From NCBI GenBank assembly GCA_020310875.1, contig CM035413.1, forward strand, positions 161,897,306-161,961,305: a stretch of 64,000 nt of DNA, read 5' to 3'. Origin of the DNA: Ceratopteris richardii. Its lineage: Eukaryota > Streptophyta > Polypodiopsida > Polypodiales > Pteridaceae. Under the pieces are notes generated by a model. It searched no databases and was not told where the DNA came from. It worked only from the letters and a program-made list of their open reading frames with translations. A program made the translations under genes and the position numbers. Below are positions 1-10,954 of the stretch, one piece after another (within the stretch, counting starts at the first letter, position 1; each line of letters opens with the position of its first letter).

Positions 1-53
1 CCAAAGCATATGCAAATTTATTACAGGAGCAGACTACAACTTTATAGGGATAA

Positions 54-702
54 GTGACTGAAAATGATGACATCATAACAACTCGAGATGTTGAGATTCT
101 TCAACTCAAACAAGCAGTGACAGACAAGGAGGATGCTATGCATGCACTAGGAAACCTGTTAGACACCACTCATAGTCACTTTATTATGGTAGAGAAGGAT
201 TATCAAGTGTTGGCCAAAAAAAGCATTACAAGTAGAGATCGAGCTTAAGAAGGTGATTGAGGAACTCTTCCATAAAAGCTAGACTCTAGAGGATGAAATT
301 GGATGGACCATCAAACTCAAGAAGGATATTGAAGCTATTCAGAAAGAAAGACAGGATTTCTTTAGAACTATGCAGTTCCAGCAGCAAGAATTAGAACGCT
401 GGGAAAAGCAACTGGGTATACAACAAGAGTGCATCTCGAGGTTTGATGCAGAGATCAAAGAAGTAAAGTTACGAAGAGATGCTACGTTGGCCAATGCTTT
501 CTACTTGCAAGAAGCCTTTTTGCAAAATCAAGCTGATCTTTTGCTATCACAAGTCATCGTGTCCAGCTCTATGTGGACAGATTCCCATCTTGTAGAACCT
601 CAAATCTTACAAGATATGTTAGAATCTTTAAAGCAAAAAATTTCCCGCGCATTTAAACTAGCCCAAATGATGTCAATACAGGGAATCATTGATGACTCTT
701 AG
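54..702 (+). pseudogene. Element B: decayed coiled-coil ORF3 (3' part)
   Basis: Two open pieces (54-248 and 370-702), separated by a frame change, encode a Lys/Glu/Gln-rich helical protein. They match, segment by segment, the coiled-coil protein at 3468-4148 on the other strand. Shared landmarks are LQLKQ...DKEDA..ALGNLL, then QxxELERxEKQLG, then LQEAFLQxQADxLxxQVI, and a shared ending SLKQKI.R.FKLA...IQGI. The protein lies directly upstream of an LTR-like sequence that starts at 749, as it does in element A, so it is the third ORF of a Gypsy element whose gag-pol lies left of the window. Function is unknown; no membrane segment or catalytic motif is visible. Confidence 0.7.
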
Positions 703-721
703 ACTTTGTAAATTTACCTGC

Positions 722-748
722 TAGGTTCGAGTCCATCGTGCATGCCAG
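722..748 (+). other. tRNA-tail-like motif at the polypurine-tract position of element B
   Basis: Immediately before the 3' LTR, where a polypurine tract is expected, the sequence reads GGTTCGAGTCC followed by 12 nt and CCA. GGTTCGAGTCC fits the tRNA B-box/T-loop consensus. The same motif, slightly diverged, adjoins the 3' LTR of element A. The flanking T-stem bases do not pair well, so this is not called a tRNA gene. Read on the other strand it looks like a primer-binding site starting TGGCATGCAC. Confidence 0.45.
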
Positions 749-1228
749 TGTCAGGCCGCCGAAACAGAATATCCTTCTATTTAGTAGAAATTGTAATTAG
801 GAACAGATGCGCACCGAAAGGATGTCACGCAAACATTGTAACTCTTTTTTGATAATAGAAGAAGTGATTGGAAGCGAGCGATAGAGGTGTCGCCGGACTA
901 TTCGTCTCGGCGATGTGCTGGAGTTTGGTTCTAACACAAGCACTTTACATTGTTGTACCGTTTGTGTCGTTGTTGTTCAATATTGATTAATTGTGGTACT
1001 GTGTTAATGTTAGATTGTGTTATTGATGAATTGCAACTATAGTGGTGATGATAAGTGAGTAGTAGTAAGTTTCTGCGTATTTGGGTACGGTGATTGTTAT
1101 ATGCTGTTATGTGCTGGAGATTAGTAGTTAGGTCTATTGGAATTGTCAGAAAAGTAATGAAGTGACTGGGAAAATACATAAAGGGCCTCTGTATTACAGA
1201 CCCCAAGAACCTAAGTGCAGTCGAAACA
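749..1228 (+). repeat. Element B 3' LTR (diverged relative of the element A LTR)
   Basis: It starts TGTCAGGCCGCCG and ends near ...CGAAACA. Its last ~70 bp (GGGAAAATA..., GGCCTCTG, CAGACCCC, AAGAACC) parallel the last part of the element A LTR read on the minus strand, and its left boundary follows the same conserved motif. The left edge is well supported by that comparison; the right edge is inferred from the TG...CA rule. No second copy lies in the window. Confidence 0.55.
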
Positions 1229-2895
1229 TAGTTATAATTAATCCGACCAGATAGCAAATTAATAGGATCATCTTGTCTTTCATTTTGTCAAGGCAAGATT
1301 GTGAGTTTGTTGGTCCTAACTGAGTGCACCAATGCATTTGTTGCATCACACTCTATATGAGTTGATTCTTTTGCTTTCAAAATCATGGTGTATTCATGAG
1401 TTTTCAATAGGTGCAAGTTGCTCCACAAAATCTATCATTCCTAATCTTGAAAACTTGATGTATGTGATTTTTGTCATAGGGCCTGATGTTGTAAATGGTT
1501 CCTCCTTGTTTTCTTCAAAGATGAAATCCAAAAATAGCATGCTAAATTTTTGTAATCCATAGTGATTAGTGGACTAAGTGTGTAGTGCATGGGTTTTTAT
1601 AAAATATATGCCTTGTGGATGACTTTGTAATGTAGCCCTATGCATAAGTTGCTCTAGAAACTCTATCATTGTTGATCTTCAAAACTTTATGTATGTGATT
1701 TCCACCATAAGGGGTCATGTTGTACATGGTTGTTCCCTGGTTTTTTTGAAGATGAAATCCAAAAATAGCATGCTAAATTTTTGTAGTCCATAGTGATTGA
1801 TGGACTAAGTATGTAGTGTATTGGTTTTATAAAATATTGCCTTGTGCATAGTTTTGTAATGTTTCATAGTTTATAAAATATTGCCTTGTGCATAGTTTTC
1901 CTATTCTAAAGATATGAAACATTTACCTAAGATTGATGAGCATTTATCACTATTGAAATGGAGTTGAAGTGTGTGGTGCTCATCATGGTGCAAATCCATT
2001 CCATGCTAATGCTCTTTTTGAGCTTGATACTTGGAAATTTATCCTTGTGATTGACATTTGGTCTTGCTTGTGTGTGGATTACTTTTCTTGTTTGCAGCTG
2101 AACTTGAAGATTTTTAGTGATTAAGAACTTTGAGCACATTGAGACCTACATCATCATCGGTCAATTCTTTTTATATATAATTAATAACAAGAAATGAAGC
2201 TATCATACATGAAATATAATACATATGTACAATGATCCTCATGTGCGTAACGTTCAAAAATGTGTCTATGCATGGTCATGTAGTGGGGACCTATAATTTA
2301 TGCATAATTTGAAAATGCATGACTTGAATGGTGCAAAAGAGAGGGTTGTGCAATGCTCACAAGGTGTCTGCACATGGAGGTTCTTATTCCTAACACATCA
2401 CTTGAAGAAACAAAAGTAAAATTTGTATTGATATACCAATCGGATCTTGAAATGACTTGATCACTAAATGATTAAATGAGAGTTGCTTAGTCTTTTTCAT
2501 GAGGATCCATTTTTTGAAAGTGTTATTATTCTTATGGTTCGATGTTTTCTACTTGGCATCTTGGTAATGCTTTTGCTTGGGTATCCATCATGGTTGGATC
2601 TTTGGTCTTGTGGGAGCCACTAGTGTCTTTGGTTTACATATCATCTTTTTCATTGATTGTTTTGAGTTTCTTGCTATTGCAAGAGAAGTGGGATGAATGA
2701 GCCTTTGACATCCTCCCTTTGCTCTTACCCTTGCTTTTCTATGGCTTCTTTTTTAAGCTTATCCTCTCTAGAGAGATCATAAATTTTTTCACGTAAAAAT
2801 TTCTTTGATACCCGAATCTACAACCTTCCTTGTTGAGTTGCAATAGATTGCTTATGCACCCAAACTTGTTGCACTCAAGTTGGGATCTTGCCTAT
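1229..2895. other. Non-coding spacer between elements B and A
   Basis: AT-rich sequence with no credible coding region on either strand; the short open frames here lack family motifs. It contains one tandem duplication (1405-1866, listed separately). The rest, about 1870-2895, shows no LTR pair, RNA gene or recognisable domain. Element A is inserted at its right end. Confidence 0.6.
1405..1866. repeat. Tandem duplication, ~231-bp unit, two diverged copies
   Basis: The block from GTGCAAGTTGCTCC to TTTTGTAAT recurs 231 bp later with substitutions. The best landmark, GATGAAATCCAAAAATAGCA, occurs at 1520 and 1751. A short third piece (TTTATAAAATATTGCCTTGTGCATAGTTTT) follows at about 1870. No coding potential is shared by the copies. 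Confidence 0.75.
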
Positions 2896-3428
2896 TGTCA
2901 AACGCATGTTGCCGTCTCAGGCGCGTTTAAACTCTTTTGGGTTCTTGGGGGTGGTAGGGGTCTGCTTATCAGAGGTCCTATAACTTAATTTTCCCAATTA
3001 ACGCATTTACGTCGTAATATGTTAACACTCAAAAAATCTGCATACAAATTACTTTCAATCCTCTGTTTCATTCTATCACAGAATTAATGTTCGTACTCAG
3101 GTTAATACTTTCTCAGTGCGTAACGCCGAAGTTATTCATTACCGTATCACAGACTTCATTATCGTAACTTAATGGAGCTGGACTAACCGCAAGTTAATGT
3201 AATCAAGCAAAGATGAGAAAAAGACAGTACTACTCAGATTTCTCAACACAGCACCACGACAACTTCACATAATGCAATCGCCTAGACAGACAGTCTGGCG
3301 ATTCTCCTGATCGTTATCGGAGTGTCCTTTCATTAGTTTATAAATAGATACAACTCTTCGCAACGACCTTTTGGTTCGTGCCGAATACGAAAAGTAAAGA
3401 TTTACAAATGCCACACCGGCAGCTAACA
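2896..3428 (-). repeat. Element A 3' LTR
   Basis: 533 bp, matching 9886-10413 along its length with scattered substitutions and small indels. On the minus strand it begins TGTTAGCTGCC and ends CGTTTGACA. A TATA-like TTTATAAATAG lies near 3340. The copies differ by several percent by eye, so the insertion is not recent. Confidence 0.93.
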
Positions 3429-3456
3429 CTGGCACGCACGGTGGACTTGAACCCGC
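3429..3456 (-). other. tRNA-tail-like motif next to the element A 3' LTR
   Basis: On the minus strand GGTTCAAGTCC, 12 nt and CCA precede the LTR start by one base. It aligns with the motif at 722-748 of element B, so it is conserved in position between diverged relatives. No purine-rich tract is present here. On the plus strand it would read as a PBS, TGGCACGCACGGTGGAC, just inside an LTR. Confidence 0.45.
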
Positions 3457-3467
3457 AGTGATAAAAT

Positions 3468-5014
3468 TTATGGCTCTTCTACGATACCCTGAATATACAT
3501 GGTTCGGGCTAACTTAAAGGTTCTTGCAATTTTCTGTTTCAGGCTATCCAACATTTTCTTTAAAGTGTCTGGTTCAACTAACTGGGCGTCAGTACAAACA
3601 GAGCTTGCAGCAATTACTTGTGTCATTAAAACGTCAGCCTGTGTCTGCAAAAATGCTTCCTGTAAATAAAAATTGTTCGCCAGAGCTGCATCACGGCTCA
3701 ATTTCATGTCTTGAATTTGTTTATCAATTCTATATAATCTTTCTGCTTCACAACCAAGCTGCTTTTCTCTTCTCTCCAGTTCGTGTGATTGATACTGAAT
3801 GGTCTGGTAATAAGCATCTCGTTCCCTTCGAATCGCTGCAACCTCTTTCTGGAGTTGAGCGGTTAATGTCATCTGCGTTTTAAGAGCAGAATTTGCCTCA
3901 AACAGATTGGCATCTGCTCTCTGGAGTTCTTCATTAGTCTTCTGGGCTAAATCAGCCATCTCCTGTCCTTTCTGTACAACTCCATCCAATTGTACTCGCA
4001 TTTCTTCCAATAAGTTTCCAAGTGCTATATGGGCATCTTCCTTATCTTGGACTAACTGTTTTAACTGGACAATTTCTGCATCAGCAACACTTAATAAATC
4101 ATCTTTGTCTCTTAGTTCAGCCAACGCAGCATCTCTTTGGCTGATCAATGATTCTTGTTCGGCAAGTTTAGTCTGGAGTTGTTGAATCTATATGTGCAGA
4201 GCATGATTTTCTGCTTTTATTGCATCCGCTTCTTCTTGCAATGGAATAATATCTGCTTCCAATACATCCACTTTGTGTTGTAATTCGTGGTGGATATTGT
4301 CAGTAACCTCCTTCATCTACATTGGAAGTTGCTGCAATAAATGGATCAGCATACGTCCCATCGATTCTAATTCTGTAAACATAGGTATCGGAGGAAAATG
4401 AGGAGGAGGAAGTGGTTGGGATGAGGAAGCTATCAAGAGGTGATGGGAAGAGGGCGGAGAATAATTAGGGGAAGAAGAAGAGGAATCCGTGCTTCAGAGA
4501 CAATAGGTGGAATGGGGACAATGGGCTCAATCGGAGGTATGGGTGGCGGAGTGGGTAGAAGAGTGTTGGCTACCATCAATTTTTTGGTAGATTGCTGCTT
4601 AGTAGCTTCAGTATGGGCAATTGCAGAATCCACTGCCGCAATCATTTCCTCGAAAATTTTTGCAACAATAACTTGCACATCTTCTTTGGATTGGTGTTGA
4701 GACTCCTCTCGAGAAGAAACTGCATCAGAGTTGGTGTTAGAAACACTTTGTTCTTGCTACTTATCCGTAGAAGATTGATTAGAAGACTCCACATGTATTG
4801 AAGTAGCTGTGTCGTGAAAGGTCTCTTCCTCATGTCCCGCGGTGGAGCCTTGTACTTGACTCTCAGATGGGCTTATCCGTCTGCGTTTTCGATGGAGAAG
4901 CTGGAAAAGGTCTTCATCATCCTCTTCAGTATCTTCAAGTATTTGAGCAGATTCCTCATGATATAAGATTGGAGCGTTTGGAGGTGGTTGCGCTGCTTGG
5001 AGGGCCGAAAACAA
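3468..5014 (-). pseudogene. Element A ORF3: acidic/proline-rich and coiled-coil protein, broken
   Basis: Reading from 5014, the first part is acidic (EDTEEDDEDLF) with a basic stretch HRKRRRISPSES that could act in nuclear import. A Ser/Thr/Gln-rich part and a Pro-rich tract (TLLPTPPPIPPIEP) follow to 4433, with an in-frame stop at 4757. From about 4390 to 3468 the protein is a long predicted coiled coil; the last 226 codons (4148-3468) are fully open. It sits after integrase, the position that holds env-like ORFs in some plant Gypsy elements. However, no signal peptide, transmembrane helix or cysteine pattern is visible, so calling it an envelope protein is not justified. The related element B preserves the coiled-coil part. 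Function unknown. Confidence 0.7.
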
Positions 5015-5129
5015 AAAAGTAAGGATGTGCGGAAGACGGGAGCGTGGCAGATCTCCTTTATTAACATGTTTAATGACCGTAACGCATTCACGATGAATCT
5101 GAATTTATGCAGAATCTGAAAAGTGTGTG

Positions 5130-5700
5130 TGAGCACTCACATTAAATTGTTGACAAAGTGTGTCCCTTGATCTGTCACAAGCTCCAAAGGTAATCCATAA
5201 CGCGGAAACACGTCCTTCATCAGACATTTTGCCACCGACACAGCTGTAGTGGACCGTAAGGCCCAAGCTTCTGCCCATCTGGTAGCGTTATCTGTGCAGG
5301 TTAGGATGTAGCGATTGTTGTTGAGGGTCGGTAGTGGTGTGATTGGTCTAATAAAATCAAGACCCCATTTCTAAAAAGGTTCCAAAGGTAATACAGGTTG
5401 TAGAGGGAAGAAATGGTGTTGTAAAGGCTGTCCAGATCGCTGACAAGTGTCACACTGCTGCACAAACCGAGTCACATCTTTATACATAGTAGGCCACCAA
5501 AGCCCACTTTGCAGAATTTTCCGGTGCATTAAATATGTTGCAAAATGTCCACCGGATGGTATTGAATGTGCCATAGCAATAACCGAGTTAACTTCATGTG
5601 GGGGAATACAACGAAGTAAGACACCAGTATGATCCATGTAGTACAATTGTCCGGCAATCAACCGGAATCTGTGACTGTAAACTGCAATTTTCCGCCTCAT
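5130..5700 (-). pseudogene. Element A integrase, truncated
   Basis: The zinc-binding H2C2 module is clear (AHSIPSGGHF..., GLWWPTM, CDTCQRSG). The catalytic core follows, with a stop just after it begins (5371). Two of the three acidic residues are visible, in the contexts CTDNATRW and VTDQGTHF. The sequence then diverges before the region that should hold the third (Glu) residue and the integrase C-terminus. A deletion therefore joins the core to ORF3. Confidence 0.85.
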
Positions 5701-5739
5701 CGTAGGAGAAGTTTGAGGGGGAAGACATCCATAGTAAGA

Positions 5740-6259
5740 AAGGTTAATAACTGATCATAGTAGGTAGGTGTCACAGGAGGTTCTACAGATTCATCACTAG
5801 TCGTTTCAGAAACATAAATTGCTGGTGTGGTGTCATCAATGCCCACCGAAGGTTCACCGGAATCTAATCAAGAGAGGAAATCTGCTAATGCATGTGCAGT
5901 GTCGGGTCGATGAATCACTTCATAATCGAACTCCTGTAACAATAGAACCCAACATGTCAAGCGACCACCTAAATGCTGGTGTCGGACCAAATACACTAGC
6001 CATGCCACCGAATCTGTCCCAGGAATCGCATAACTTCTTTTGGTGTGGTAGGCACAGGTGCTTCCAACACGGCTGCAACTTTGTCTGGATCAACCTGTAT
6101 GCCTTGTGCAGATATAATATGGCCAAGTAGTTTACCACAAGAAATTGCAAAAACAGATTGTGTCGGGTTCAGGCAGAGTCGGTATTCATGGTATTTCTCA
6201 AAAACAACACCGTAAATGATACAAGTGTGCCATAATCTTGCCAAATAAGGAGAAGTCAT
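5740..6259 (-). pseudogene. Element A end of RT, connection region and RNase H remnant
   Basis: The piece at 6259-5996 carries the post-palm RT region (CLNPTQSVFAISCGKLLGH, KEVMRFLGQIRW) in a different frame from the main RT ORF. It then runs straight into the C-terminal end of RNase H (LLLQEFDYEVIHRPDTAHA) near 5950. The body of the RNase H domain, including its catalytic acidic residues, is missing. Confidence 0.75.
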
Positions 6260-8174
6260 CTAAGTATACTTGCATAAAAGAAGTGAGGTAGGGTGAAAAG
6301 ATTTCCTGCATACAACGCTGAAAGGTACTGGGAGCATTCCTTAACCCAAACCACATGACCGTACAAGCAAAAACACCCCAATTCGTAATAAACGTTGTTT
6401 TTGGTATATCTTGCCCAGCCATTCGGACCTGGTTATAACCACTATAACCATCCAAAAAGGAGTACATTTCATGTCCTGTCACTCTGTCCAGCATTGTGTC
6501 GAGAAAGGGAAGAGAAAACGGGTCAGGTATTGTGGCTGCATTCAATTTCCGGTAATCTACACAGATTCTGAGCTGCTTGTTTTTCTTTGGAACAATTATG
6601 ATCGGTGATATCCATTCAGCGTGTTCTATTGGTACGATGAATCCCACCTTCAATAACCTATCGAGCTCTGCTTTGAGCTGTGCTGCATAGTTGGGATTCA
6701 TATGGTAACTAGATTGTTTAATTGGCTTCGCTTCCGGCTTGAGCACGACCCGATGTTGATAGATGCAAGGGTCAAGTCCTTTCATATCGCGGTAATCCCA
6801 GGCAAAAACATCAAAAAACTCACAAACAATATGGATTAAGGCTGCTTGAAATGCCTCGGACAATCTTGCCTTTATCTTGACAGGTCGCGGGTTCACTTCA
6901 TCTCCCAAATTATAGGTGACTAACTGATCTTCAGGAACATAGCATTGCCGAGGTTTCGTCGAATCGTCAGCTGACTGTAAAAGTTGCTGCAAAGTGGCTC
7001 CACCCATAGCATCGTTATCATCAGCATGTGCATTTCCGGTCACGGGCACCACTGTACAGGCTGCCGGACTCCAGTTGTCTGCGACATATTGCAAATCTAC
7101 AGTCCCCAAGGAGATCAAATCTTTGTTATTCTTCAAAAATTCTTCTTCTTCGTCATCGGATAAACCATCCAACATGTGGACCGGCTCTGCTAGATAAGGT
7201 CTGGCATGTAGTTCACAGGGCTGAATAGCATCCAGTTTGACAATATATTTACGGTGGTTGTCTTTGAAAGTCAGTTCCTGTGCTGACCAATCCTGTATGA
7301 CTTTAGCCTGTTTCAGCCATGGTCGATCGAAAAGGAGATAATAGTCGAGACTGGACTCTGGTAATTCTAAGACTACGAAAGTCATCTTAAACGTGGTACC
7401 CTGCAAAGTAATGGGGACATTCCGTACGAGTCCCACCGGATGGACTCGGGATTGTTCAGCCATTCTTACAAAAAATTGGACAGGCTCAATTTGGGTCCAT
7501 CCTAACTTCTTGCAAAGAGCTGCAGTGGCTATGTTTACCCCAGACCCACCATCAATCAGTACTTGAGTAATTTTGTGATTCTTGTGCCATACCGTAATTA
7601 AGGGGACCGCATGATCCACCGTAGAGTCAGCTTCCGGTTGTATTGTTGCAATTGCCGGAGTACTGGGAGATCCAGGACTGAGCTGTTGCTGGAATTGCTG
7701 CCAAACTCCGGGCACCAAGGCGAGTAGTTGCCCCAAAGGAAGTGTAATTGAAGCCTTCAAGAGAATATCCCATACCTGGTTTGTTGGGATTGCACTCTTC
7801 ACTGGTTCCGATGATGATTCTCTTGTTACTGGGGTACAATCTTGTTCCTGCGCTCCCACCTTTGGCAGGGGAACCCGTGTCACCGGAACTGGATCAGGGA
7901 ACACCGTAGGCTCTTTGGTGGTCCATTGGCTAGCTTTGTTATACATTCTCTGCTGTTCACGGATGCCAGGTTCAAACACTTCCATTGCTAGTTGCAATTG
8001 CCTACCAGATCGTGTATGTACCACTGCTGCTTGAGTTTCAACTAGTGAAATATAGACCATATTGGTCATTGGGTTCTGACGCTCTTTCTTTCGTTGGTCG
8101 TATTCGGCTGCATCCTTGTAGAATCTCCGGATGTGGCCAAGTTCACCGCAAAAGTGACATCGAGGTGGTGGCAA
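6198..8174 (-). pseudogene. Element A Pol: zinc knuckle, protease and reverse transcriptase
   Basis: 658 open codons. Near the start is a knuckle CHFCGELGHIRRFY, whose last Cys is Tyr. The retropepsin motif is VLIDGGSGVNI, followed by YYLLFDRPWL. The RT follows: WISPIIIVPKK, LRICVDYRKLN, YSFLDGYSGYNQ, FGLRNAPSTFQ and the catalytic YLDDF. It is in the same frame as Gag, separated only by a TAA at 8265, so the ancestral element probably made one Gag-Pol polyprotein. It ends by frameshift just after the RT active site. Confidence 0.9.
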
Positions 8175-8264
8175 GGAAGTATTCTCCGCTGATGTACTGG
8201 CCTGCCATCGATTTGCATTGAAGTTGGTATTTCGCTGTCCCCGGTAATTTCTGTATCCTTGTTG

Positions 8265-9335
8265 TTAATTGTTTCGCATCTGCGGTGGCACGTAGTGAGT
8301 AGCTTGCTTCCTTGGTTCTTGTATAATAGCATTTACAGTTGCTGGTCCCTGCACTTTGGCGTTATACGCACAGTTTTCGGTGGAATGTCCGGTGATGTTG
8401 CAGATGGCGTAATACATCTGATTAAGGGCACAGGTAGCACTGGTATCCCCTGGATTTTTACATTTGGTGCAATACATCTGTTTAGTCGGATCCTCTGCAA
8501 CGTTTCTACTAGCTTTTAGCCACTCCAAGTCTTCAGTGAATCCCCCAACCTTATGCTCTAGTTGCAGGGACATCGCTATAACAGCATCTAGTGTCATAGC
8601 ACCCACACAGCGGATGATCATGATTTGTTTAAGTTGTGGGGTCAAACCATTAATAAACCACTGGGTTATGACATCATCCGGTAAATTAGCATGTGCTGGA
8701 GGCAATTGTCTTAAATGAGTTCTAAATAATGTGGCATATTCCTGAACAGTTTGGTGCGGCTTTTGTCTATTATTCTGCAAGTAATCGAAAATTTTGGCAA
8801 GGTTCTTCTTCAGTCGGAACCTCTGCAAAAACGCATCCCTTACCACCTCATAGGTGCCGAAATGGTTGATATCATACTCTGTTAACCACCTCGCTGCTTC
8901 ATTGACTAATGTAGACTGGAATACGATGGCCTTGTAGGTCGGATCAGGTGGATGGTTTAGCACTGCATAACTTATTTCAAAGGTGCGTACATGGGCATCA
9001 GGATCATCACCTGGAAATCCTCCAAACTTGGTGTATGTTACCCCTATTGGAACCGGTCGAAGTGGAAGTGGTGGTTGTTGTTGTTGCTGTTGCTGCTGTT
9101 GTTGTCCACTCATGGTGCTAGTAGTGGTACAGTTGCTTTCTCTTGAGTTCTGAGGAGGTGTTTCCGATCCTTTGGATTTTGTATGATCAGACTGCTCACC
9201 TTCCGACTTGAAAATAGCATTCAGCCTCTTACGGATTTCCAATTCGAATAGCCTATCCTCTTCTTTGGTATCAAACGTAGGCATACTTACCCCGAACAGT
9301 GGTGTCCGGAATGAGGATTCACCAGGAAGTATCAC
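8265..9335 (-). pseudogene. Element A Gag (capsid/nucleocapsid)
   Basis: 356 open codons. A poly-Gln run of ten and a Pro-rich linker (residues ~78-95) precede the retrotransposon Gag core (YTKFGGFPGDDPDAHVRTF, ARWLTEYDI, AFLQRFRLKKN, QEYATLFRTHLRQLP, ITQWFINGL). The C-terminus has degenerate zinc knuckles: CTKC...C lacks a clear His, and CNITGHSTENC lacks the first Cys. The frame continues upstream through one TAG (9351) into the ORF at 9351-9767. Gag packages element RNA in virus-like particles. Confidence 0.88.
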
Positions 9336-9350
9336 ACTGTCACTAGAAAA

Positions 9351-9767
9351 CTATAAATTTCCTGCAACTGGGATCGAACTATCACCGGAATTAGTCGAAC
9401 TTTCCCCAACCCAGGATATTCTTTCACCAGCAATGGTCTCTCTGGATAACACACCTCTATCCTCAGAGAGGTTCGAATCTTGACCAGACGGGGTCGGGTC
9501 AACTGCACAATGTGTTCCTATATACACTGACGTTACTGCATCTTCTGTAGACTGCACTGAAATTACACCGGAATCTACCGGAATTGCAGTATGTTCCACC
9601 GGAATGCTACCGGAATCACTGCTAATGTGCTTCGCTTCGTCTACGACTGGGCTTAACCGATCTGTGCTTCTGCCTCCTAGGGATGTCCCTAACAAATTTG
9701 GTACCGCCCAAGGCTGTCGGTCTCTCCTGTACTTTGGATACGACTCACCAGACTGAGTAACCGGCAT
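9351..9767 (-). pseudogene. Element A Gag N-terminal extension
   Basis: A 138-codon open stretch rich in Ser, Thr, Asp and Gly, with short repeats of the IPVDSG / ISVQS type. It is in frame with Gag and separated from it by a single TAG, so it is most simply the N-terminus of a longer Gag of about 500 codons. No family motif is recognised. Confidence 0.65.
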
Positions 9768-9866
9768 ATATCACCTTTGCAACACTTGCGTACTACTCTA
9801 CCTTACTATCGATTCACAATCTATGGCCACCTTCCCACAATCAATTTGCAACACTCTGTTGCCACC

Positions 9867-9884
9867 TTCCCATAGACGGCGCTA
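9867..9884 (-). other. Element A primer-binding site
   Basis: One base inside the 5' LTR the minus strand reads TAGCGCCGTCTATGGGAA, which resembles the GGCGCCGTC... class of plant Gypsy PBS. The matching tRNA was not assigned. Its position fixes the right-hand LTR as the 5' LTR. Confidence 0.65.
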
Positions 9885-9885
9885 G

Positions 9886-10413
9886 TGTCAAACGCGCGTT
9901 GCCGTCTCAGGCACGTTTAAACTCTTTCGGGTTCTTGGGGGTGGTAAAGGTCTGCTTATCAGAGGCCCTATAACTTAATTTTCCCAATTAACGCATTTAC
10001 GTCATAATATGTTAACACTCAAAAAATCTACATACAAATTACTATCAATCCTCTGTTTCATTCTATCACAGAATTACTGTTCGTACTCAGGTTAATCTCA
10101 GTACGTAACGCCAAAGTTATTCATTAATGTATCACACACGTCATTATCGTAACTTAATGGAGATGGACTAAACGCAAGTTAATGTAATCAAGCAAAGACG
10201 AGAAAAAGACAGTACTACTCAGATTTCTCAACACAGCACCACGGCAACTTCACAGAATGCAATCGCCCATACAGACAGTCTGGCGATTCTCCTGATCGTT
10301 ACCGGAGCGTCCTTTCATTAGTTTATAAATAGATACAACTCTTTGTAACGACCTTTCGATTCGTGCGAAATACGAAAAGTAAAGATTTACAAATGCCACA
10401 CCGGCGACTAACA
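9886..10413 (-). repeat. Element A 5' LTR
   Basis: 528 bp, homologous to 2896-3428. The TATA-like TTTATAAATAG lies near 10325. It would provide the promoter for leftward transcription through gag-pol. Confidence 0.92.
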
Positions 10414-10954
10414 CTATTGATGACTTGTGCTTCTTGATTCTCCTTGGATTTTCCTAGCCTTATTGTTTAGTTGCTTGCATTTGGGATTCCACTTTGTGCG
10501 CTTAAAATGGAGACTTGGGACCTAGGTTTGTCAACTCTTGGTAGGTGGAGAATGATGATATGGACAAGCTTTCCTTTTTGGTAATCTTCCATTGGTGGAG
10601 GATCAAAATTAGCCTTCTCTTGATCTTCCTTGGGTGTAATGTCCAAGATACCTGTTGAAGGTTTTGGGTCTTCTATTGACCATGTGATTGAGAATGGTCC
10701 TGACATTCACTCTTAATGGAAATATCATCATGAGATGTGTATATTGGATGCATAGAAGAATGAGAATCATGAAGTGCAATCAAGCATTCAATTTTAGCTG
10801 TCAAGCGATGTGGATTTAAAAATGACAAACATTCCATGCATATGTCCATTATCCACAAACACACATCCTAAAGAATAATCTTTTGTCCCAAATTGCTTAT
10901 TTAACGATTCTTGTCCAGATATTATCTTCTCTTCCACATGTACTTCATCAACGA
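10414..10954 (-). other. Sequence between element A and remnant F, unrecognised
   Basis: Only short minus-strand open stretches with no motif. It follows the integrase remnant of F in reading direction, so it may be F's 3' tail, but no protease, LTR or polypurine tract is recognised. Confidence 0.4.

Larger units (their letters stand above)
2896..10413 (-). mobile_element. Element A: Ty3/Gypsy LTR retrotransposon, near complete but decayed
   Basis: A 7.5-kb element read right to left: 5' LTR (9886-10413), PBS, Gag, protease, RT, most of RNase H missing, truncated integrase, coiled-coil ORF3, 3' LTR (2896-3428). The LTRs are clearly homologous, each with TG...CA ends. The bases CTAT flank both ends (2892-2895 and 10414-10417), a probable target duplication of 4-5 bp. 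Pol order PR-RT-RH-INT marks Ty3/Gypsy; no chromodomain is seen. Nonsense codons, a frameshift after RT and deletions in RNase H and integrase indicate it cannot transpose unaided. Confidence 0.92.

Noticed and set aside
715-748. Possible tRNA gene (GGTTCGAGTCC with CCA)
   Set aside because: The T-stem does not pair, no A-box, anticodon or acceptor partner is found upstream, and the sequence abuts an LTR.
2160-2895. Hidden gene left of element A
   Set aside because: No open frame with motifs, no splice-like exon pattern that I could support by eye.
3468-4148. Envelope-like protein in element A
   Set aside because: Position fits, but there is no signal peptide, membrane segment or cysteine pattern; it is a soluble coiled coil.
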